Shown: positions 47,368 to 55,131 of the stretch, piece by piece
Layout: each line of letters begins with the position of its first letter
Position numbering within the stretch: position 1 is the stretch's first letter
Assembly (NCBI RefSeq): GCF_035917575.1
Contig: NZ_CP109090.1
Location: forward strand, 2,294,001 to 2,358,000
Length of the DNA: 64,000 bases
From: Streptomyces sp. NBC_01788
GTDB taxonomy: Bacteria; Actinomycetota; Actinomycetes; Streptomycetales; Streptomycetaceae
Reading direction: 5' to 3'
Program-made: the position numbers and the translations under genes
Notes under the pieces: generated by a model
What the model was told of the DNA's origin: nothing
Database searches by the model: none
The model's input: only the letters and a program-made list of their open reading frames with translations

Positions 47368-49329
47368 GTGGATACGACCCTTCAGGACCCTCTCGTCGGG
47401 CAGGTGCTCGACGGCCGCTATCGCGTCGACGCACGGATCGCCGTCGGCGGGATGGCCACGGTCTACCGGGCCCTGGACACCCGACTCGACCGGGTCCTCG
47501 CGCTCAAGGTGATGCACCCGACGCTCGCGGCCGACGGCTCGTTCGTGGAGCGGTTCATCCGGGAGGCCAAGTCGGTCGCACGGCTGGCCCACCCGAACGT
47601 GGTGCAGGTCTTCGACCAGGGCACGGACGGGACGTACGTGTACCTCGCCATGGAGTACGTGGCCGGCTGCACCCTGCGTGACGTGCTGCGCGAGCGCGGG
47701 GCGCTCCAGCCGCGCGCGGCGCTGGACATCCTGGAGCCGGTGCTCGCCGCGCTGGGGGCCGCACACCGGGCCGGGTTCGTCCACCGCGACATGAAGCCGG
47801 AGAACGTCCTGATAGGGGACGACGGCCGGGTCAAGGTCGCCGACTTCGGGCTGGTGCGGTCCGTGGACACGGTGACGAACACCACGGGTGCCGTCCTCGG
47901 CACCGTCTCCTACCTCGCGCCGGAGCAGATCGAGCGCGGCACCGCCGACCCCCGGGTCGACGTGTACGCGTGCGGGGTCGTGCTGTACGAGATGCTGACC
48001 GGCGGCAAGCCGCATCAGGGCGAGTCCCCCGCCCAGGTGCTGTACCAGCACCTCCACGAGGACGTGCCGGCCCCGTCGGCCGCCGTGCCGGGACTCGCCC
48101 TCGAACTGGACGAACTGGTCGCGGAGGCCACCGCGCGCACCCCGGACATCCGGCCGCACGACGCGGTCGCGCTGCTCGCGCGGGTCCGCGAGGCGCGGTC
48201 CGCGCTCAGCCCGGACCAGCTGGACGCCCTGCCGCCGCAGGCCCTCACCGCGGAGCACGACAACGCCGAGGACCGTACGAGCGTCATCCCGCGCGCGCTG
48301 ACGACACGGATCCGTGGCGGGAAAGCCGGGGGGGCCGGGGGGGCCGAGGACGGCGCACCCTCCGCGGCCGCCCTCAACCGCACCAGCCGGCTCCAGGCGC
48401 CCCCGCCCCCACCGCAGCCGTCCGGCGTGCGGCGCCCCGGGCCGCCCCGGCGCACCCTGCTCACGGTGGTCGCCGCCGTCCTGCTGGTCCTCGGGGTCGG
48501 CGGGGGCGTGTGGTACATCAACTCCGGCCAGTTCACGAAGGTCCCGCCGCTGCTGGCGAAGACCGAGGCGCAGGCCAGGGAGCGGCTCAAGGAGTCCGGT
48601 CTCGACGTCGGCCGGGTCGAGCACGCCTACAGCGACACGGTCCGGCGGGGCACGGTCATCAGCACCGACCCGCGGGCGGGTGCCAAGATCCGCAGCCACG
48701 GCTCGGTGACGCTCACGGTCTCCGACGGTCCGGAGACCGTGCGGGTGCCCGATCTGAAGGGCCGCCGGCTGGACGAGGCGCGGGCCCATCTGAAGCAGGA
48801 CGGCCTGGAGCCCGGCATGGTGAGCCGGGAGTTCAGCGACGACGTTCCCCGTGACGTGGTGATCAGCACGGATCCCGGGGCGGGCACCGACCGGCACGCG
48901 GGCTCGGCGATCGCGCTCACCGTCAGCAAGGGCCGCGCGGTGGACGTCCCGGACGTCACCGGCGAGGACCTGGACGAGGCGCAGTCCGACCTGCGGGACG
49001 CCGGTCTGAAGGTGCGGATCTCCTCCGAGCAGGTCACCTCCGAGTTCGACAAGGGCCAGGTCGCCCGGCAGAGCCCGGCGGGCGACAGTGAGGCCGCCGA
49101 GGGCGACACGGTCACGCTGACGCTGTCCAAGGGGCCGGAGATGGTGCAGGTGCCGGACGTGACCGGCAACAGTGTCGGCGACGCGAAGAACACGCTGCAG
49201 AAGGCCGGCTTCCAGGTGCGGGAGGACCGCGGGCTGCTGGGGCTGTTCGGCGACACCGTCAAGAAGCAGTCGGTGAAGGGCGGCGACCGGGCGCCGAAGG
49301 GCTCGACGATAACGATCACCATCCGCTGA
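47368..49329 (+). CDS. pkaF: PASTA-domain Ser/Thr protein kinase
   Basis: Membrane kinase of about 653 residues. The kinase domain (about 11-270) has the glycine loop IAVGGMATVY, Lys47 (LALKVMHP), catalytic HRDMKPENV (Asp141) and DFG (159), with activation loop TVTNTTGAVLGTVSYLAPEQ. A juxtamembrane linker and one helix (TLLTVVAAVLLVLGVGGGV, about 363-383) lead to four extracellular PASTA domains ending at the C-terminus. PASTA domains bind muropeptides or lipid II. I chose GTG 47368 by its natural start; GTG 47338 is an alternative. Gene name follows S. coelicolor SCO2110 as I recall. Confidence 0.93.
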   Translation: MDTTLQDPLVGQVLDGRYRVDARIAVGGMATVYRALDTRLDRVLALKVMHPTLAADGSFVERFIREAKSVARLAHPNVVQVFDQGTDGTYVYLAMEYVAGCTLRDVLRERGALQPRAALDILEPVLAALGAAHRAGFVHRDMKPENVLIGDDGRVKVADFGLVRSVDTVTNTTGAVLGTVSYLAPEQIERGTADPRVDVYACGVVLYEMLTGGKPHQGESPAQVLYQHLHEDVPAPSAAVPGLALELDELVAEATARTPDIRPHDAVALLARVREARSALSPDQLDALPPQALTAEHDNAEDRTSVIPRALTTRIRGGKAGGAGGAEDGAPSAAALNRTSRLQAPPPPPQPSGVRRPGPPRRTLLTVVAAVLLVLGVGGGVWYINSGQFTKVPPLLAKTEAQARERLKESGLDVGRVEHAYSDTVRRGTVISTDPRAGAKIRSHGSVTLTVSDGPETVRVPDLKGRRLDEARAHLKQDGLEPGMVSREFSDDVPRDVVISTDPGAGTDRHAGSAIALTVSKGRAVDVPDVTGEDLDEAQSDLRDAGLKVRISSEQVTSEFDKGQVARQSPAGDSEAAEGDTVTLTLSKGPEMVQVPDVTGNSVGDAKNTLQKAGFQVREDRGLLGLFGDTVKKQSVKGGDRAPKGSTITITIR

Positions 49330-49334
49330 CGGCG

Positions 49335-49359
49335 GCCCGGCGGCCGCGGGCCGCCGGGC
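49335..49359. terminator. Hairpin between the PASTA kinase gene and nfo
   Basis: GCCCGGCGGCC (49335-49345) pairs perfectly with GGCCGCCGGGC (49349-49359) around GCG. It begins six bases after the kinase stop and ends 18 bases before the nfo start, so it could also shape nfo translation. Confidence 0.7.
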
Positions 49360-49377
49360 GCGTGACACCCTGAACGG

Positions 49378-50268
49378 GTGAGCAGTCAGCGGTCCCGTCC
49401 CCTCCCCGGTCCCCTCCGCAACCCGATCGGCGGCCATGTGCCCGTCGCCGGCGAGCTGCACTCCGTGGGCATGTCCTACGCCCGTGACCTCGGCGCGGAG
49501 ACCGTGCAGGTCTTCGTCGCCAATCCGCGCGGCTGGGCCACGCCCGCGGGCGATCCGCGGCAGGACGAGCGGTTCCGCGCGGCCTGCTCCGAGCAGTCGG
49601 TCCCGGCGTACGTCCACGCCCCCTACCTGATCAACTTCGGCTCCCACACCGAGGCGACCGTGGAGCGGTCGGTGGAGTCGCTGCGGCACTCGCTGCGGCG
49701 CGGCCGGGAGATCGGCGCGCTGGGCGTCGTCGTGCACACCGGCAGCGCGACCGGCGGCAGGGACCGGTCGGTCGCGCTGAAGCAGGTGCGGGAGCACATG
49801 CTGCCGCTGCTCGACGAGCTGACCCACGACGACGACCCGTACCTGCTCCTGGAGTCCACCGCGGGCCAGGGTGCCTCGCTGTGTTCGCGCACCTGGGACT
49901 TCGGGCCGTACTTCGAGGCGCTGGACGCCCATCCGAGGCTGGGCGTGTGCCTGGACACCTGCCACATCTTCGCCGCCGGGCACGACCTGACCGGCCCGGA
50001 CGGCATGCACCAGACGCTGGACCTGCTGGTGGAGACGGTCGGCGAGGGCCGGCTGAGGCTGATCCACGCCAACGACTCCAAGGACGTGGCCGGGGCGCAC
50101 AAGGACCGGCACGAGAACATCGGCGCCGGCCACATCGGCGAGGACCCCTTCCGCGCCCTGATGACGCACCCCGCCACCGAGGGCGTCCCGCTGGTCATCG
50201 AGACCCCGGGCGGCAAGGAGGGCCACACGGCGGACGTGGAGCGCCTGAAGCGGCTCAGGGACGCCTGA
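49378..50268 (+). CDS. nfo: Endonuclease IV (AP endonuclease)
   Basis: Repairs abasic sites; TIM-barrel metal enzyme of about 296 residues. Metal-binding motifs: VHAPYLINFGSHT, GVVVHTGSATGG, LLESTAGQGASL, GVCLDTCHIFAAGHDL, HANDSKDVAGAHKDRHENIG (in parts) and VIETPGGKEGH. GTG start at 49378. Convergent with the sulfite-oxidase-like gene. Confidence 0.92.
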   Translation: MSSQRSRPLPGPLRNPIGGHVPVAGELHSVGMSYARDLGAETVQVFVANPRGWATPAGDPRQDERFRAACSEQSVPAYVHAPYLINFGSHTEATVERSVESLRHSLRRGREIGALGVVVHTGSATGGRDRSVALKQVREHMLPLLDELTHDDDPYLLLESTAGQGASLCSRTWDFGPYFEALDAHPRLGVCLDTCHIFAAGHDLTGPDGMHQTLDLLVETVGEGRLRLIHANDSKDVAGAHKDRHENIGAGHIGEDPFRALMTHPATEGVPLVIETPGGKEGHTADVERLKRLRDA

Positions 50269-50304
50269 CGGACACGGTGAGGGCGTGAGCGGCCGGGACG
50301 GGCG

Positions 50305-50961
50305 TCACAGTTCCGGCCCGTCCCCCGGTTCCTCCTGGTAGGAGTAGCGCTGTTCCTTCCAGGGGTCGCCGAGGTTGTGGTAGCCGCGCTCCTCCCAGAA
50401 GCCGCGGCGGTCGGCGGTCATGTACTCCACGCCGCGGACCCACTTGGGGCCCTTCCAGGCGTACAGGTGGGGGACGATCAAGCGGAGCGGGAAGCCGTGC
50501 TCGGCGGTGAGCAGTTCGCCGTCCTTGTGCGTGGCGAACAGGGTGCGCTCCGAGGTGAAGTCGGACAGGCGCAGGTTGGAGCTGAACCCGTACTCCGCCC
50601 ACACCATCACATGGGTGACGTTCGCCGCGGGCGGGGCGATGTCCAGGACGGTGCGCGCGGGGATGCCGCCCCACTCGGCGCCGGTCATGCTGTACTTCGT
50701 GACGCAGTGCAGGTCGGCCACCACGGTGGTGTACGGCAGGGCCGTGAACTCCTCGTGGGTCCAGCAGTGCTTCTCACCGTCGGCGGTGGCGCCGAAGACC
50801 CGGAAGTCCCAGCGTTCGGGACGGAACTTGGGCACGGGTCCGTAGTGCGTGACCGGCCAGCCGCGCTGGAGTCGCTGTCCCGGCGGGAGTTCCGGCTGTG
50901 CCGCTCCCGTCGGCACTGCTCCAGACGCGTCTCCTGACGCGCGTTCCACCGGCTGACCCAT
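50305..50961 (-). CDS. Sulfite oxidase-like molybdopterin oxidoreductase
   Basis: Protein of 218 residues with the oxidoreductase molybdopterin fold (YedY/SuoX type) but without signal peptide, heme or dimerisation domains. Cys86 in ADLHCVTKYS is the expected Mo ligand. GGIPARTVLDIAPP and FPLRLIVPHLYAWKGPKWVRGV are further signatures. ATG 50961 has GGATGGAG upstream. Known homologues are annotated as sulfite oxidase-like; the natural substrate is unknown. Confidence 0.87.
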   Translation of the reverse strand: MGQPVERASGDASGAVPTGAAQPELPPGQRLQRGWPVTHYGPVPKFRPERWDFRVFGATADGEKHCWTHEEFTALPYTTVVADLHCVTKYSMTGAEWGGIPARTVLDIAPPAANVTHVMVWAEYGFSSNLRLSDFTSERTLFATHKDGELLTAEHGFPLRLIVPHLYAWKGPKWVRGVEYMTADRRGFWEERGYHNLGDPWKEQRYSYQEEPGDGPEL

Positions 50962-51025
50962 GACTCCATCCTGACAGACCGGAGAGGGTGCACATGACCA
51001 GTCGAGGGGCAATTAGGGCAACTCG

Positions 51026-51045
51026 CAGTAAGTATGCACTTACTG
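51026..51045. promoter_or_regulatory. bfr: 20-bp palindrome upstream of bfr
   Basis: CAGTAAGT-ATGC-ACTTACTG is a perfect 8-bp inverted repeat, AT-richer than its surroundings, 71-90 bases upstream of the bfr ATG and about 65 bases from the divergent sulfite-oxidase-like start. It is not an iron-box consensus. The regulator is unknown. Confidence 0.55.
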
Positions 51046-51115
51046 GACGACTGTGTGCGCCGGTGCAATCATGCGCGAGATCGGCCCAGAGACGTTCGGA
51101 AGGAGCCCCGCCGCC

Positions 51116-51634
51116 ATGCAAGGCGACCCCGAGGTGATCGAACTGCTCAACGAGCAGCTGACCGCGGAGCTCACCGCGATCAACCAGTACTTCCTGCACT
51201 CCAAGCTCCAGGACCACAAGGGCTGGACGAAGCTCGCCAAGTACACCCGTGACGAGTCGTTCGACGAGATGCGGCACGCGGAGCTCCTGACCGACCGCAT
51301 CCTGCTGCTGGACGGCCTGCCGAACTACCAGCGGCTCTTCCACGTCCAGGTCGGGCAGACGGTGACCGAGATGTTCCGCGCCGACCGGCAGATCGAGGTC
51401 GAGGCCATCGACCGGCTGCGCCGGGGCGTGGAGCTGATGCGCGACAAGGACGACATCACGTCGGCGAACATCTTCGAGGCGATCCTCGCCGACGAGGAGC
51501 ACCACATCGACTACCTGGACACCCAGCTGGAGCTGGTCGACAAGCTGGGTGAGGCGCTCTACCTCTCGACCGTCGTCGAGCAGAGCCAGCCGGACCCGTC
51601 GGGCCCCGGCACGCACAGCTTCTCCAGCCACTGA
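51116..51634 (+). CDS. bfr: Bacterioferritin
   Basis: Iron-storage protein that forms 24-subunit cages. The 172 residues contain the ferroxidase ligands Glu18, Glu51, His54 and (in LADEEHHIDYLD) the later Glu/His pair, and Met52 (DEMRHAE), the heme-binding residue between subunits. ATG 51116 has AAGGAG upstream. Convergent with bfd, which encodes its partner ferredoxin. Confidence 0.95.
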   Translation: MQGDPEVIELLNEQLTAELTAINQYFLHSKLQDHKGWTKLAKYTRDESFDEMRHAELLTDRILLLDGLPNYQRLFHVQVGQTVTEMFRADRQIEVEAIDRLRRGVELMRDKDDITSANIFEAILADEEHHIDYLDTQLELVDKLGEALYLSTVVEQSQPDPSGPGTHSFSSH

Positions 51635-51651
51635 GGCGGCCACCGGCCGCC
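51635..51651. terminator. Short hairpin between convergent bfr and bfd
   Basis: GGCGGCC (51635-51641) pairs with GGCCGCC (51645-51651) around ACC, directly after the bfr stop. Confidence 0.55.
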
Positions 51652-51658
51652 AGGCCCA

Positions 51659-51919
51659 CTAGGCGGCGTCGCCCAGCTCCTCGGGACCGGCGCCGGACGT
51701 GCGGCCCGTGAGCGGCGCGAGCGCCGGGCCGCCCTGGTCGATCAGTTCCCGGCGCGGGCAGGCGCCCCGGCCGAGCAGTGCCTGGATGCGGCGCACGCAG
51801 CCGCCGCAGTCGGTGCCCGCCTTGCAGACGGAGGCGATCTTGCGCGGAGTGCAGGCGCCGTTGTCCGCGTGCTGCTTGACCTGCTGTTCGGTGATGCCGA
51901 AGCAACTGCACACGTACAC
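51659..51919 (-). CDS. bfd: Bacterioferritin-associated (2Fe-2S) ferredoxin
   Basis: Delivers electrons to release iron from bacterioferritin. About 86 residues with Cys4 and Cys6 (VCSCFGITEQQV) and Cys38 and Cys41 (TDCGGC), the four cluster ligands. GTG 51919 was chosen because GGAGGTGA, complementary to the 16S rRNA end, lies five bases upstream; the GTG at 51928 lies inside that site. An iron box lies upstream. Confidence 0.92.
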   Translation of the reverse strand: MYVCSCFGITEQQVKQHADNGACTPRKIASVCKAGTDCGGCVRRIQALLGRGACPRRELIDQGGPALAPLTGRTSGAGPEELGDAA

Positions 51920-51970
51920 GCCGTTCACCTCCCGCCGGGATCGGTTCAGTGGTGCCGCCCCGAATCTCGG

Positions 51971-51989
51971 TGAGGCAAACCTAACCTTA
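51971..51989 (-). promoter_or_regulatory. bfd: Candidate iron box (DmdR1/IdeR/DtxR site)
   Basis: On the minus strand the 19 bases TAAGGTTAGGTTTGCCTCA match the DtxR/IdeR consensus TTAGGTTAGGCTAACCTAA at 14 of 19 positions. It lies 52-70 bases upstream of the bfd start, in a promoter position. Iron-dependent repression of bfd by DmdR1 is inferred. Confidence 0.65.
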
Positions 51990-52018
51990 CTCACCGCATG
52001 AATGCCGGAAAAGTGGGA

Positions 52019-52048
52019 GGGGCGCGGATTTCGTGTGATCCGCGCCCC
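52019..52048. terminator. Hairpin downstream of aroH
   Basis: GGGGCGCGGAT (52019-52029) pairs perfectly with ATCCGCGCCCC (52038-52048), 36 bases beyond the aroH stop on the minus strand. Confidence 0.75.
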
Positions 52049-52083
52049 ACTTCACGTGCACGCGCCCGCGACGGGCGGGTGCC

Positions 52084-53436
52084 TCACTGGTCCCGGTACA
52101 TCTCCGCGACCAGGAACGCCAGGTCCAGGGACTGGCTGCGGTTCAGACGCGGGTCGCAGGCGGTCTCGTAGCGCTGGTGCAGGTCGTCGACGAAGATCTC
52201 GTCGCCGCCGCCGACGCACTCGGTGACGTCGTCGCCGGTCAGCTCCACATGGATGCCGCCGGGGTGCGTGCCGAGCCCCTTGTGCACCTCGAAGAAGCCC
52301 TTGACCTCGTCGAGCACGTCGTCGAAGCGGCGGGTCTTGTGACCGGAGGCCGCCTCGAAGGTGTTGCCGTGCATCGGGTCGGTCACCCAGGCCACCACCG
52401 CGCCCGAGGCCGTGACCTTCTCCACCAGCTCCGGGAGCCGGTCACGGATCTTGTCGGCGCCCATGCGGACGATGAACGTCAGCCGGCCCGGCTCCCGCTC
52501 GGGGTCGAGGCGGTCGATGTACCGCAGCGCCTCCTCGGGTGTGGTCGTCGGGCCGAGCTTGATGCCGATCGGGTTGCGGATGCGCGAGGCGAACTCGATG
52601 TGCGCGTGGTCCAGCTGCCGGGTGCGCTCGCCGACCCACACCATGTGCCCGGAGACGTCGTACAAGTGCCCGGTGCGCGAGTCGACGCGGGTCAGCGCCG
52701 ACTCGTAGTCGAGCAGCAGCGCCTCGTGCGAGGAGAAGAACTCGACGGTCTTGAACTCCTCCGGGTCCGTGCCGCAGGCACGCATGAAGTTGAGCGCGTT
52801 GTCGATCTCGCGCGCGAGCTGCTCATAGCGCTGGCCGGACGGGGAGGACTTCACGAAGTCCTGGTTCCAGGCGTGCACCTGGCGCAGGTCGGCGTAGCCG
52901 CCGGTGGTGAAGGCGCGCACCAGGTTCAGCGTGGAGGCGGACGTGTGGTACATCCGCTTCAGGCGCTCGGGGTCCGGGATGCGGGCGGCCTCGGTGAACT
53001 CGAAGCCGTTGACCGAGTCGCCGCGGTAGGTCGGCAGGGTCACGCCGTCGCGGGTCTCGGTCGGCTTGGAGCGCGGCTTGGAGTACTGGCCGGCGATCCG
53101 GCCGACCTTCACCACCGGCACCGAGGCGGCGTACGTCAGCACGGCGCCCATCTGGAGCAGGGTCTTGAGCTTGTTGCGGATCTGGTCGGCGGACACGGCA
53201 TCGAACGCCTCGGCGCAGTCGCCGCCCTGGAGGAGGAACGCCTCTCCCTTGGCGACGGCCGCCATCCGGGCGCGCAGCTGGTCGCACTCGCCCGCGAAGA
53301 CGAGCGGCGGATACGACTCGAGGTCCGCGATCACTGCGCGCAGAGCCTCGGGGTCGGGGTACTCGGGCTGCTGCGCCGCGGGCAGGTCTCGCCAGGTGTT
53401 GCCAGCGCTCGCGCTGGTCTTAGCGTTCACGGTCAC
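52084..53436 (-). CDS. aroH: Class II DAHP synthase
   Basis: First step of the shikimate pathway: phosphoenolpyruvate plus erythrose-4-phosphate to DAHP. The 450 residues are the plant-like class II type: FLLQGGDCAEAFD, RIAGQYSKPRSKPTE, and the metal/phosphate-binding GDDVTECVGGGDEI and DPRLNRSQSLDLAF. Start GTG 53436 gives MTVNAKTS, which fits recalled Streptomyces homologues; GTG 53430 is the alternative. Close to trpEG, it supplies chorismate for tryptophan and other aromatics. Confidence 0.94.
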   Translation of the reverse strand: MTVNAKTSASAGNTWRDLPAAQQPEYPDPEALRAVIADLESYPPLVFAGECDQLRARMAAVAKGEAFLLQGGDCAEAFDAVSADQIRNKLKTLLQMGAVLTYAASVPVVKVGRIAGQYSKPRSKPTETRDGVTLPTYRGDSVNGFEFTEAARIPDPERLKRMYHTSASTLNLVRAFTTGGYADLRQVHAWNQDFVKSSPSGQRYEQLAREIDNALNFMRACGTDPEEFKTVEFFSSHEALLLDYESALTRVDSRTGHLYDVSGHMVWVGERTRQLDHAHIEFASRIRNPIGIKLGPTTTPEEALRYIDRLDPEREPGRLTFIVRMGADKIRDRLPELVEKVTASGAVVAWVTDPMHGNTFEAASGHKTRRFDDVLDEVKGFFEVHKGLGTHPGGIHVELTGDDVTECVGGGDEIFVDDLHQRYETACDPRLNRSQSLDLAFLVAEMYRDQ

Positions 53437-53532
53437 CCCACCAAGATTACGGGGTCGCCCGTCGGGCCCCCTCCTCCGTTCAGCCAATGAGACGGACGGC
53501 GCCCGGTCGGGAATGTCCCTCCCCGGAATTGT

Positions 53533-54762
53533 TCAGGCGCCGGCGCCGACGTCGAGCTGGTCGCGGTCGATGTTGATGGTCACCGCTCCGTACGTCTCGG
53601 TCCTGTTGCCCGCGTACTGGTGGATGCGTTGGTGACCGGCCCACAGACCGGCCGGAATGGCGGTGTGGACGGTGGTGTTCTCACCGTTCCAGTGCGCGAA
53701 GTGGATCACGTCGGGCAGGGTGACCTTGCCGGCGTTGCCGACCAGGTCGGCGACCAGGGACGAGACGCTGCCGTACGCGCCGGAGCGGTAGCCCAGTTCG
53801 TGCAGCCGCTCGGTCCAGGCCTCCAGGTAGCCGAGCACGCGCGCGGTGAGGGCGCGGCCCGGCGTGTACTGCTCCAGGTCGTTGTAGAGCACCGACCCCT
53901 TGGCGAAGCCGAGCGCCACCGCCTGGGCGACGGCGTCCTCCGCGGCCTCCCTGCCCTGCGGCGCGGGATCGTTGATCGACGCGCAGGAGTTCTGGCAGCT
54001 CCCGGATCCGGAGCCGGGCTGCGGGCCGACGTAGAGCGGGAAGAAGCGCCACCCGTCCGCGTACTGCGTCTGCACCCACTCGGCGGTCAGCTTCGCCTGG
54101 GCGCAGGCGCGGTTGACCCCGCCGATGTAGACGCCGACGGCTCCGTAGGGCGAGTTGTCCCGCCAGGCGTTCATGGCCGTCCGGCTCGGCGCTGTGCAGG
54201 TGTCGAAGCCCCTGCCCTGATACGCGGTCGCGTCGGCGGGCACGGCCCGCGCGGACGGCGCCTGGTCGTGTTCCCCGGTGACGGCGGCGGCGACGGGGAG
54301 TCCGGCGCTGCGCAGTACCCGCTGGATCTCCGCGCGGTTCTCGCCGTACGGGGCCGTGACGGAGATTCCCTCGTTGGTGGCGGTCCCCCGGTAGACGCGG
54401 GACGTGCGGTCCTCGGTCACCGAGGCCTTCGTCGCCGGCGCCGGCTGCACCCACAGGGCCTCGGTGCGCCCGACGGCGCGGGCCGGGCAGTCCTGCCGCT
54501 CGCCGGGGACGCCGAGGTAGACGGCGTGCCGGTCGAAGCGGACGCAGGCGGTCGGCTCCTGGTCGAGGTCGACGACGGGCCAGCCGGCCGGAACGGTGAA
54601 GCTGTGGCCGCGGTAGCTGACGGTCTTCGTGGCGTCGTCGGCCGCCGGGCGGGCGGCGGCCGGGGCGCCGGCGGCGAGCACCGCGCAGGCGCTCAGCGCG
54701 GTCAGCGCACGTCTCAGGCGGGGACGGGGCCGGGCCTGGTGGGGTGATCGTGGGGCGGGAAT
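53533..54762 (-). CDS. Secreted DUF1906 (glycoside hydrolase-like) protein
   Basis: About 409 residues. A twin-basic N-terminus and hydrophobic stretch (RRALTALSACAVLAAGAPAAA) form a signal peptide. Region 40-165 is uncharacterised. The C-terminal domain (about 185-405) has GRGFDTCTAPSRTAMNAW and VLYNDLEQYTP (likely acidic catalytic residues), ending NIDRDQLDVGA as in glycosidase-like barrels. No ATG, GTG or TTG fits the signal peptide. ATT at 54762 has GAGGAG at ideal spacing (six bases). A GTG at 54822 gives 20 extra residues but no ribosome site. Confidence 0.85.
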   Translation of the reverse strand: MPAPRSPHQARPRPRLRRALTALSACAVLAAGAPAAARPAADDATKTVSYRGHSFTVPAGWPVVDLDQEPTACVRFDRHAVYLGVPGERQDCPARAVGRTEALWVQPAPATKASVTEDRTSRVYRGTATNEGISVTAPYGENRAEIQRVLRSAGLPVAAAVTGEHDQAPSARAVPADATAYQGRGFDTCTAPSRTAMNAWRDNSPYGAVGVYIGGVNRACAQAKLTAEWVQTQYADGWRFFPLYVGPQPGSGSGSCQNSCASINDPAPQGREAAEDAVAQAVALGFAKGSVLYNDLEQYTPGRALTARVLGYLEAWTERLHELGYRSGAYGSVSSLVADLVGNAGKVTLPDVIHFAHWNGENTTVHTAIPAGLWAGHQRIHQYAGNRTETYGAVTINIDRDQLDVGAGA

Positions 54763-54958
54763 GGCGTCCTCCTCGGTCGGGCACGGGCGGCGCGCGGCGG
54801 ACGCCGGGCACGCTCGGCACACGGTCGACGCGGACCCTCTTTCCACCCCGCGCGGCCGCCGGAAACCGGCCTGTGCTGCGTACGGGCGACACGGCCGCCG
54901 GGGACCGTCGCGGGCCGGACAGGGCCGCGCGGCGGGCCGATGCGGTAGGGTGCCGGGC

Positions 54959-55021
54959 ATGTTCGCGCACTCGACCCAGAACCAGAACTGGTGGTGGACC
55001 GCTTCTCCGGCGGCCCGCTGA
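54959..55021 (+). CDS. trpL: trp leader peptide
   Basis: A 20-codon ORF with three consecutive Trp codons (residues 11-13, QNQNWWWTA) lies about 110 bp upstream of trpEG and is followed by a terminator hairpin. This is the classical attenuator design, and a closely similar leader was described for S. venezuelae trpEG as I recall. Confidence 0.93.
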   Translation: MFAHSTQNQNWWWTASPAAR

Positions 55022-55042
55022 CTGCGCGTATCCCACACTTCG

Positions 55043-55069
55043 CGAAGGCCGCCCGAGGGGCGGCCTTCG
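55043..55069 (+). terminator. trpL: trp attenuator terminator hairpin
   Basis: A 12-bp stem (55043-55054 with 55058-55069), loop GAG, begins 21 bases after the leader-peptide stop. When Trp-tRNA is scarce a ribosome stalled at Trp11-13 should favour an alternative upstream fold. No U-tract follows, as often in Streptomyces. Confidence 0.85.
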
Positions 55070-55131
55070 GCGTTCGTGGCGTCCTGGCCGTTCCTCACCG
55101 ACATCGATCGACATCGACGGAAGAGGAACCC

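Noticed and set aside
47260..50226. 988-codon minus-strand open frame across the kinase and nfo genes
   Set aside because: Antisense shadow of two clear genes; repetitive Arg/Gly/His composition without motifs.
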